Of a DNA stretch of 58,819 nucleotides, positions 17,082-24,294 are shown one piece after another. Source of the DNA: an uncultured Myxococcales bacterium (lineage in GTDB: Bacteria > Myxococcota_A > Polyangia > Polyangiales > Polyangiaceae). The stretch's first letter is position 1; each line of letters opens with the position of its first letter. A program made the translations under genes and the position numbers. Location of the stretch: NCBI GenBank assembly GCA_937902985.1, contig CALFNG010000476.1, positions 1 to 58,819 on the forward strand. Reading direction: 5' to 3'. The notes beneath the pieces were generated by a model. It worked only from the letters and a program-made list of their open reading frames with translations. It had not been told where the DNA came from and did not search any database.

Positions 17082-20000
17082 CGCGGCACGTAGTTCGGGT
17101 TGGGGATCATCGGCCCGAGCGTGCCGTTGTTATTGACCTTCTGGCCGCCCTCGATGTCTTGCGTCGCGACCCCTCCCGGAACGGCGATCTCCTTCTCGTG
17201 CGGGTACGGGCTCGACGAGCCGAGCGCCGAGTTCACGTCGACGCCGGTCTGCGGATGGCACGTATACACGTACGGCTCCTTCCCCGCGGTCGTGCAGAAG
17301 CTGCTGCCCGTGGCGACGCTCTTGTCGCTGGTCGTCCCGACGTAAACGCTCGGCGTGTTGTTCAGCGCGTAGTCCTTGAGGTCCGTGCTCGTTCCGCGCG
17401 GCTGGAAGCCGTCTTTGAAGATCGTCGCCGGGTCGCGAGTATCGCGCCGGTAGGTCGTGTCCGGAACGCCGCCGTGTGCGGGCCCGGAGGTGGCGCCCGT
17501 TGGCGCGAGGCCGAGCGGGTCGACGGCGCGATTGGGGGCACCGTTGAAGGCGAAGACGTTGGACCCGCCACCCAGCGACAGCGGGTCCGGGCTGAGCCAG
17601 CGGCCGACCTCGGGATCGAAGAGGCGGTACCGGGTGAAGTGGACCCCGAGCTCCTCGTCGGCGATCTCACCCAGGTGGCGGAACGGGGTCGTGACCGGCC
17701 GTCCGTAGCGCCTGAGCGCGTTCGGGTCCCTGTGCTCCGCGACGATCGTACCCCACGCCGATTGCGCTCCTGCCCAGGCGACGAGGCCGTCCGGGGCGAC
17801 GAGCTCCCTGGGCGTCCCTATGTGGTCGAGCACGTAGGTGAAGATCTCGCCGCGTTCCTGCTGGAGCAGCGGCGCATAGCTGCCGGGCGCGTGAACGAAC
17901 GCGCGCGCTCCGTCTGCCGAGTCGAGCTGCATCGCGAGGACGCTGCCGTCCCAGACGTACTCGGTGGTGCGTGTTTTGGCCCGGCTTGGGGGCGACGTCT
18001 CCTTGCGGATGCGACGCCCGAGGGCGTCGTACGCGAGCGCGACCGTCGTTCCGTCGGGCAGGGTCGCGGATCGAAGGCGGTCGCGTTCGTCCCATTCGTA
18101 GTGCGTCGCCCGCGGAGCGTCGGAGTTGCCGACCTCGACTTTCCGCGTGCGGCGGCCTCGCGCGTCGTACGCGTACTTGCGATCGCCGTCGCGAAGCAAG
18201 ACGCCACCAGGACCGATCTCGGCCTTCGATTCGCGCCGCCGTCCGTCGAGCTCCTCGAGCTCGGAGACGATCGAGCCCGTGGTGTCGTATTCGAACTTCT
18301 CGCGAACGCCGGCGCGCTGAGCCTCGACCACGTGGTCCAGAACGTCGTGCGCGTAGGTCGTCGCCCCCCATCGGTCGTCGTCGATACGTTCGAGACGACC
18401 GACCCGGTCGTAGCTCCAGCGCCGATTCGCGACCACGGAGGGGGCGCTTCCGTGCGCCTCGAACGTGGCTCGCTGCCCGATCAACCGATCGATCGGATCG
18501 TATTCGCGGGCGATGCGCAGCCCGGTTCCCGTCGACCTGGACGCCTCGCGACCCACGGCGTCGCGCTGGAAGTCGAGCCGGAAGCCGTCATGCTCGACCC
18601 CGCTGAGGGCGCCCGCGGCATCGTACGCGTAGCGCGTCGTCGCGCCGTTCGGGAGAACGCGGCTGACGCGGCGCCCTTCCACGTCCGTCTCGTACCGGAT
18701 GCGACGGTCGCCCTGGATCTCGGCGACGACACGGCCGTTCGCGTCACGCTCGAACCGCGTCTCGTGGCGGGAACCCGGCCCCTCGAGGATGGCCGCCGCG
18801 ACCCGACCGCGAGCGTCTCGCTGGTACGTGACCGCGTCGTCGCGAGTGGCATCCCGGATCATCCGCCCGGAACGGTCGTAGGCGAACGTTCGCGCGCGGC
18901 CGTCGGGGTACACGATGCGTTCGACGCGACCGGCGAGATCGCGTGTATAGTGAAGCTCTCGCCCATCGAAGGTCTTCTCGGAGACGACGCGACCCGCCAG
19001 ATCGCGCTCGAAGGAGTACTCCTCGCCGAGGGGATTGATGATCTTCTTCACGCGCTCCTCGCGCGTGTGTTCGATGTGCCACGTACGCCCGTCGGCACCC
19101 ATCACGCGGCCGAGAGCGTGGAGTCCGCCGTATCCGTAGCGCGTGGCGCGCCCGAGGGCGTCCACGACGCGGGCCAGGTGGCCTGCGGCGTCGTACGCGA
19201 ACGTCGTCGTCGCCCCGTCGGGCAACGTCAGCGTCGTACGCCGGCCCCTGGCGTCGTACGTGACCCGGGTCTCTCGCCCGAGCGAATCGCGCATCGAGAT
19301 CGGGCGGCCCATGCCGTCGTACCGATACGCCGTTCGGTTTCCCCGCCGATCGATCTCCACGACCGGATTGTTCTGATCGTCGTATTCGAACGCGACCTCT
19401 CGTCCGGATGTTCCAGTGACTTCGGCGAGCCGTCCGCGAGCGTCGTAACCGATCGAGTACCGCTCGCCCCAGGGGTACTCGGCGCTGATACACGACCCGC
19501 GATCATCGTAGGCGTAGCGCGTCACCTGCCCGTCGGCCGAGATCACGCGCGCGAGGCGATCGCCCTCGTACTCGAAGCGCATGGACCGCTGGCTCGGGTC
19601 CATGGCCTGAACGCAGTTGCCGCGAACGTCGTACCAGTATCGCCAGCCCTCGCCCGCGCCGTTGGCCTTCGCGATGAGGCGCCCGTCCTCGTCGTAGGCG
19701 GCCTCGTCGAGCCGCGACCCGTCAGGCAAGAGCAGCCGTTCGGTGAGGCCCAGCTCGTTCCAGAAGGCAACGCGCGGCTCTTCGCCGTCGACGACGGTCA
19801 CGCGCTTCTCAGGATCACGCTGGAAGTGCGCTTCGAAGAGACCGTCCGCGCCGTAGGTCGCGAGGCAAGCGGCGGTGTCCCCGTCGTACTCGTAGACGAA
19901 CTCCGCTCCGAGGTATCGCTTCGTACGAACCAGCCGGCGACGCGCGTCGTACTCGAAGTTCTCCGAATGCCCGACGGCATTGGTGACTGCCACGAGGCAG

Positions 20001-21208
20001 CCGTTCCGGCCGTACTCGTAGCTGACGACGAAGCCGCTCCCTCCGGCCGCGACCGCGAGCGACGCGATGCGCTTGCCCTGCCAGGCCACGTTGACCCGGC
20101 GCCCCGCCGTGTCGACGAGGCACGCGAGCTTCGCGCCCTTGTACTCGAAGACCACGGCGTTGCCGTACGCGTCCTCGATGCGCCGGAGGACAGCTGGCCC
20201 GTCCGCGCTCGGCGACTCGAAGACGGCGCTGCGGCGGGTATCGTGCGCATAGACACGGAGGGTGGTCTCGGTCGTCCGCGTGAGCGTCAGGCGCTCGCGT
20301 CGATTGAAACTCGACTCTCCCGTCCGGACGCGGTCGAAGTAGATCCAGCGCCCTTCCCCATCACGCAGCGCGCAGGTTTTTTCCAGCGTCTCGATGCGCT
20401 GTTCGAAGCCGTGCGCCCAACCCGGGCCGAGCGTCGCGTCGACGTCGGTGTGTCGGAACGACGAGTACGTGCGCTTGAAGACGACGGGAATGAGCCCCGG
20501 GATCTCCAGGTCCGTGGCTTCGTCGACGACGGCGCCCGTCACCAGATCGACGGGCTCGCCGCCCTGGCACTGGTGACTCGCGTCCGCCCCCGAAGCTTCT
20601 CCCGGCCGCGCGTTCTTGTCGGGCTTGCTCGGGTCGTTCTTCCCGGCCTTGCCGTCGTCGTTGCCGCCGCCGCCCCCGCCCGCTCCCGCGCCATCGCCGC
20701 TCCCGCCGCCGCCGCTCCCGCTCTGGCTCTGGTTGCTGGCCTTGCTCGGATCCCCCCCGCTCCCGCTGGCGCCGCCCGCTCCGCTTCCGCTGGCGTCGCC
20801 CCCCGCGTCGCCCGCGTTGGAGCCCATGCCCACGGTGATGCCCTTGTTCGCCATCCCCATGCTGCCGGTGATGGCGAACGCGCCCATCTCGCAGATGACC
20901 GTGAACGCTCCCGTGAGCGGAGCGCACGGGCCTCCGGTGTTGAGGCTCACGACCTCTTTCAAGGTCCCCGGCTCGTTGCCGTGGCACGCCTTCGCGACCG
21001 AACCGACCGTGGCCGAGTTCGTGCCGCACACCTTCGTTCGCAGCGGCGAGTCGGCGATCCCTTCCCCGACGGAGCCGGTGAGCGGATACGGGATCGGCAG
21101 CGGCGACGGCGCCGCGGGCGTGATGCACACGCTCACCGCCATGCCCACGATGGTGTGGCCCGATTTCTCGGTCACCACGTCCATGTCGAGCGCTTTGACG
21201 TCTGCCAT
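17078..21208 (-). CDS. PAAR-like Rhs effector with C-terminal ADP-ribosyltransferase toxin domain
   Basis: A 1376-residue T6SS effector. Residues 1 to about 130 look like the PAAR-like DUF4150 tip (CITPAAPSPLPIPYP, GMANKGITVGMGS). A Gly/Ser-rich linker reaches about 205, and a DUF6531 block (GGEPVDLVTGAVVDEATDL) leads into many YD repeats and the Rhs core ending DPEVGRWLSPDPLSL and RAVDPLGL near 1233. The last 140 residues carry the R-S-E signature of cholera/pertussis-type arginine ADP-ribosyltransferases. These are YRRDTRDP with R1254, the strand motif VYVGTTSD (1288-1295), a Cys pair at about 1305 and 1317, and EKEIAVPGGV with E1339-x-E1341. It should transfer ADP-ribose from NAD to a target in the attacked cell; the target cannot be read from sequence. 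The immunity gene follows directly. Confidence 0.93.
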   Translation of the reverse strand: MADVKALDMDVVTEKSGHTIVGMAVSVCITPAAPSPLPIPYPLTGSVGEGIADSPLRTKVCGTNSATVGSVAKACHGNEPGTLKEVVSLNTGGPCAPLTGAFTVICEMGAFAITGSMGMANKGITVGMGSNAGDAGGDASGSGAGGASGSGGDPSKASNQSQSGSGGGGSGDGAGAGGGGGGNDDGKAGKNDPSKPDKNARPGEASGADASHQCQGGEPVDLVTGAVVDEATDLEIPGLIPVVFKRTYSSFRHTDVDATLGPGWAHGFEQRIETLEKTCALRDGEGRWIYFDRVRTGESSFNRRERLTLTRTTETTLRVYAHDTRRSAVFESPSADGPAVLRRIEDAYGNAVVFEYKGAKLACLVDTAGRRVNVAWQGKRIASLAVAAGGSGFVVSYEYGRNGCLVAVTNAVGHSENFEYDARRRLVRTKRYLGAEFVYEYDGDTAACLATYGADGLFEAHFQRDPEKRVTVVDGEEPRVAFWNELGLTERLLLPDGSRLDEAAYDEDGRLIAKANGAGEGWRYWYDVRGNCVQAMDPSQRSMRFEYEGDRLARVISADGQVTRYAYDDRGSCISAEYPWGERYSIGYDARGRLAEVTGTSGREVAFEYDDQNNPVVEIDRRGNRTAYRYDGMGRPISMRDSLGRETRVTYDARGRRTTLTLPDGATTTFAYDAAGHLARVVDALGRATRYGYGGLHALGRVMGADGRTWHIEHTREERVKKIINPLGEEYSFERDLAGRVVSEKTFDGRELHYTRDLAGRVERIVYPDGRARTFAYDRSGRMIRDATRDDAVTYQRDARGRVAAAILEGPGSRHETRFERDANGRVVAEIQGDRRIRYETDVEGRRVSRVLPNGATTRYAYDAAGALSGVEHDGFRLDFQRDAVGREASRSTGTGLRIAREYDPIDRLIGQRATFEAHGSAPSVVANRRWSYDRVGRLERIDDDRWGATTYAHDVLDHVVEAQRAGVREKFEYDTTGSIVSELEELDGRRRESKAEIGPGGVLLRDGDRKYAYDARGRRTRKVEVGNSDAPRATHYEWDERDRLRSATLPDGTTVALAYDALGRRIRKETSPPSRAKTRTTEYVWDGSVLAMQLDSADGARAFVHAPGSYAPLLQQERGEIFTYVLDHIGTPRELVAPDGLVAWAGAQSAWGTIVAEHRDPNALRRYGRPVTTPFRHLGEIADEELGVHFTRYRLFDPEVGRWLSPDPLSLGGGSNVFAFNGAPNRAVDPLGLAPTGATSGPAHGGVPDTTYRRDTRDPATIFKDGFQPRGTSTDLKDYALNNTPSVYVGTTSDKSVATGSSFCTTAGKEPYVYTCHPQTGVDVNSALGSSSPYPHEKEIAVPGGVATQDIEGGQKVNNNGTLGPMIPNPNYVPR

Positions 21209-21878
21209 CCGATTCCCGGGGACCCGCCCTCATGGTGGCGTCCCGCGACCGGGATGGCAATCCCGAGGGATGTCACCCGTTTGAACGACGCTCGCCTCGT
21301 GCCCTTCGACGTCGAGGACGCGAAACGCGATCACGCGCGATCACCCCGAGCCGCGTGTCGAAAGCTACGCGACCCGCTCGAAGGCGGCCCGCGGTGAAGT
21401 CCGCTCGGTGGTAGCGTGCCGCTCGGATCCGAGGGCCGATTCGTCGCATGAGCGCAATCGAGGACTCGGAGCCGGCACCCGGTCGCTGTCGTGGCCAGAC
21501 GCCGCGAGGTTGCGCTCCGTGAACCTTCAGGGTCGTCACCCTCGTTGCCACGGATTGGAAACACGACCGAAGGTCGGCTCGCAAGCGTGAGTACCCGTCT
21601 GCCGGCGTCGTGAAGGTCGATCACCCCACCCGTGAACCTCCGCTTGATCGACGATCGATCCCGCGGTGCACAGGCGAACGATCGCCTCTTCACGTGCGTG
21701 AAGTGCAGACACACCGGTCGCGAAGAGTGGTCCTCACGGGTGTGAAGGGCGCACTTCTACGGTTCGAAGACCGGGCATTCTGACTGTGAAGCGTGCTTTT
21801 CCCCGATGTCGGGTCCCGAAGCGCGGCTTTTCCCGTGTATTTCGCGGGGCCCTCGTCACGCCCTGACGCGGGGGACGC
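21209..21878. other. 670-bp non-coding stretch upstream of the ART-Rhs gene
   Basis: No convincing gene lies here. The open frames are Arg-rich shadows without ribosome sites. The stretch has several copies of a CGTGAA(C/G) half-site, near 21518, 21609, 21631 and 21697, with looser GTGAAG copies near 21742 and 21786, including one perfect palindrome annotated separately. It probably carries the promoter and control region of the Rhs/immunity pair, which starts at 21208 on the minus strand. I could not pick out clear -35/-10 elements. Confidence 0.5.
21688..21703. promoter_or_regulatory. Perfect 16-bp palindrome, possible operator
   Basis: CTTCACGTGCGTGAAG is a perfect inverted repeat (7-bp arms, 2-bp centre) located 480 bp upstream of the ART-Rhs start. 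Its half-site recurs in the same gap. This could be a binding site for a dimeric regulator. The distance from the gene start is long, so the assignment is tentative. Confidence 0.3.
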
Positions 21879-22463
21879 TCACCCGCGCGGCTCGAGGAGC
21901 GCCTTGCAGTACTTGAACTGCCGCAGGTACCTCTGGAAGAGATCGGGGTCTCCAGCGAACGCGCTCTGCCAGTGCGCCTCTTCCCTCGCCCACGTGACCG
22001 CGTCGAGCCCGAAGCGCTCGCGTACGGCCGGATGCTCGGCCTCCGGAGCGACCACGAGATCGGCGCGAAAGGCCGCGAACTGCTCGAGCGTCAACCGCGC
22101 GGTATGGGGACCGGTCGCGACCCCGGGAGCGAGGGGGACGGCGGATGACGCCGAGGCCACGGAAGCGTTCGGCGTGGCGAATGCCACCTTCGCCGGCGCC
22201 ATCATGCGCCATACCCGCCGCTCCGGCTTCTTCGGAGCGGAGAGCGTCTTCTGCGCGGCGGCGAAGAGGTCGGCGTAGCGCTGCGCGAGTGTGCCACGGC
22301 CGTTCCGAGCCTCGTCGGACATGCGACCGAGCCAGAAGGCCTGCGACGCCTCGAACTGCGCATCGTCGGCCGACGCCGCGGCGAGCACCTCGGCGCGCGG
22401 CTCGCCCCCGGCGATGCGCGCGCTCATTTCGGCGAAGACCTCGAGACGGACCGTCTTGGACAT
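21879..22463 (-). CDS. 194-residue tandem-helical protein of unknown function (T6SS-linked)
   Basis: Starts at the ATG at 22461-22463, 7 nt after the stop of the upstream sheath-like gene, so it is in that operon. The family is not recognised. Two similar helical modules are visible: residues about 4-70 (VRLEVFAEMSARI ... ADDAQFEASQAFWLGRM) and about 122-190 (LTLEQFAAFRADL ... GLDAVTWAREEAHWQSAF, LFQRYLRQFKYCKALL). They are joined by a Pro/Ala/Ser-rich linker. The modules resemble those in the small protein at 10882-11352. No signal peptide or membrane segment is present. Because both copies sit beside T6SS effector or sheath genes, an adaptor or loading role is possible, but that is inference. 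Confidence 0.75.
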   Translation of the reverse strand: MSKTVRLEVFAEMSARIAGGEPRAEVLAAASADDAQFEASQAFWLGRMSDEARNGRGTLAQRYADLFAAAQKTLSAPKKPERRVWRMMAPAKVAFATPNASVASASSAVPLAPGVATGPHTARLTLEQFAAFRADLVVAPEAEHPAVRERFGLDAVTWAREEAHWQSAFAGDPDLFQRYLRQFKYCKALLEPRG

Positions 22464-22470
22464 CCGCCTC

Positions 22471-24294
22471 TCAGCCGAGCGGCGCGAAGACGGTGAGCTC
22501 TTCGAGGCCGACACCCGCGAAGCGCCTCGGATGCACCGTGACGCTGAGGGAGTGCTGGGCGGCATCGACGCGCGCGATCAGATCCGGCCCGGGCGGGGCG
22601 GCGTTCACGAACATCTCGGCGAGCGCGATGCGCGCGACCTCCTCGGCCTTGCGTGGCTCGGTCGTGGCCGGAATCGCGCCCGCGATCCCATGCACGGCGC
22701 GGGCGAAGCGGCTGACGAAGAGCTGATCGGGCAAGGTCGAAGCCGCGGCGCCCATACCCCCGTCGGGCCGGTGCAGCGTCGGCACGCGCGTCAGCACGGC
22801 CGCGTCGGTGTTAGGCGCGCACGCGAGCACGGTGATGCCGGCGCGAGCCGCGTCGCGGAGCGCGCCCTCCGAAGGCGCGACCTGGAGCGGGATCGCGGCC
22901 TCGACCCCGCGATCGCGCGTGGTCCGCACGGGCAGATCGCCGAGGGCGCCATCTCGGGAGCCCGTGATCGACGTGGGCCACCCGGTGCGCGCGTGGCTGC
23001 GCGCGCAGAGGGCGGCGACGACGTAGCTCGCGCTCGCGTACACGTGCGCGCCCTCGTCGTCGGCGTCTTCCGCGAAGGGCGGTTCTTCCTGACGCGACGT
23101 GGACACGGTGTGCGGCGCGCGAACGAGGGGATCGTTGAGCGCGACGACGATCCATCGCGTCTCGTCGCGCGAGGCAGTGGCCCGCGTGACCACGGCGCGC
23201 GGATCGCCGCTCGTCGAGAGCGCGCTGGTCGATTGAGCCACTTGCAGGAGCGACGCGACGCCGAGCATCGATGGGTGCCCGCCGACGAGGATCGGCGCCA
23301 GGAGCTCGCCGCCCCGCGCCGCCCACGCCTCGACGCGCTCGAGATCGGCAGCAGTCGGCTCGATGCTCTGATCGACCACGACGAGATCGATCGGACCCGC
23401 CGCTCCGCCGGGCGACGCGAGCCGGCCGAGCGCGTCGGTCACGTCGTCGCGGCCGGCACACAAGACCTCGACCGAGACGCCCGCGCGCCTGTCGCAGTGC
23501 TCGACCAGGAGACGCAGACCCCGCCACGCGGCCTCGAGACGCCGCACTTCGCGATGCCGCAGGATCGACGCGAGGAGACTCTGGAACGCGTCGTCGAGCC
23601 GCTGCGTCGCGGTCGCGTCCGCGCTCGGGGACACGCGCGGCGCGGGCGCAGCGGCCGACGCAGGCCCGGACGGCATGTCGACGAGATCGAATAGAGCGTC
23701 GAGGGCGCTCGTCGGCTCGCGCTTCTTCTCGGGCCTCCCCTCGACCGGCGGTACGCTCGTTCGCACGTCGCCCAGCAGCGCGTCGACCCATGCTCGGCGC
23801 GGGAGGATGCGCTCGAGGTGCGCGCGCGCGTCATCGGCGGTTCGCTTTCGAGCCGCCACGTCTTGAACGACCCGCCGGGCCTCGACGAGCGCACGCAACA
23901 CGGGAACCTGCGCGACGATCGCGCTCGGTCGCATCGCCTTGCGATCGCGCCAGACGAGATCCACCCGCAGCGGCTTCTCCTCCCGCGAGAACGGATCGTC
24001 GACGTCGATCGCGAGCGAGGGCGCGAGGTCGGCGAAGACGCGATCGAACGACTCGGCGTCGATCGCGATCGCATCGCCCGGCGCCGGCCGCCCCGTGGAC
24101 CACTCGGGCCGGGGCAGGAGCTCGGCGATCACGGCAATGCGAAAAGGGGTCTTCTCGTCTTGCTCGACCGGCGCCTCATCGCCGAACGAAACGCCAAACG
24201 ATGCGATCTTCGCCGAGCGACCGGCGTCTCGTTCCTCGCCCATGAGCGCAGACGTAGCGCGCTCGGGAGGCTGGAACAAGTCAAGGCTTCGCAT
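22471..24294 (-). CDS. Fused TssB/TssC-like T6SS sheath protein
   Basis: About 607 residues from the ATG at 24294, which has GGAG 9 nt upstream; a second ATG at 24243 would give 590. The N-terminal part resembles TssB: FDRVFADLAPSLAIDVDDPF, then LVWRDRKAMRPSAIVAQVPV and a LRALVEARRVVQDV helix. After a low-complexity linker, the C-terminal 380 residues resemble TssC: ILRHREVRRLEAAWRGLRLL, later LFVSRFARAVHG and a final VTVHPRRFAGVGLEELTV strand. In most T6SS these two sheath subunits are separate genes. Here both halves are divergent and joined, so this may be an accessory sheath or a catalytically unrelated derivative. It starts 14 nt inside the upstream transglycosylase gene and is 7 nt from the next gene. 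Confidence 0.72.
   Translation of the reverse strand: MRSLDLFQPPERATSALMGEERDAGRSAKIASFGVSFGDEAPVEQDEKTPFRIAVIAELLPRPEWSTGRPAPGDAIAIDAESFDRVFADLAPSLAIDVDDPFSREEKPLRVDLVWRDRKAMRPSAIVAQVPVLRALVEARRVVQDVAARKRTADDARAHLERILPRRAWVDALLGDVRTSVPPVEGRPEKKREPTSALDALFDLVDMPSGPASAAAPAPRVSPSADATATQRLDDAFQSLLASILRHREVRRLEAAWRGLRLLVEHCDRRAGVSVEVLCAGRDDVTDALGRLASPGGAAGPIDLVVVDQSIEPTAADLERVEAWAARGGELLAPILVGGHPSMLGVASLLQVAQSTSALSTSGDPRAVVTRATASRDETRWIVVALNDPLVRAPHTVSTSRQEEPPFAEDADDEGAHVYASASYVVAALCARSHARTGWPTSITGSRDGALGDLPVRTTRDRGVEAAIPLQVAPSEGALRDAARAGITVLACAPNTDAAVLTRVPTLHRPDGGMGAAASTLPDQLFVSRFARAVHGIAGAIPATTEPRKAEEVARIALAEMFVNAAPPGPDLIARVDAAQHSLSVTVHPRRFAGVGLEELTVFAPLG

Noticed and set aside
17078..17500. 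The ART tip as a nuclease or deaminase toxin
   Set aside because: No HNH or deaminase His/Cys pattern; the order Arg-x-Asp, TTS, Glu-x-Glu fits ADP-ribosyltransferases only.
17159..21397. A 1412-codon plus-strand open frame antisense to the ART-Rhs gene
   Set aside because: It mirrors the Rhs gene exactly, is dominated by Arg/Val/Asp/Ala from reversed high-GC codons and has no domains. It is a codon-bias shadow.
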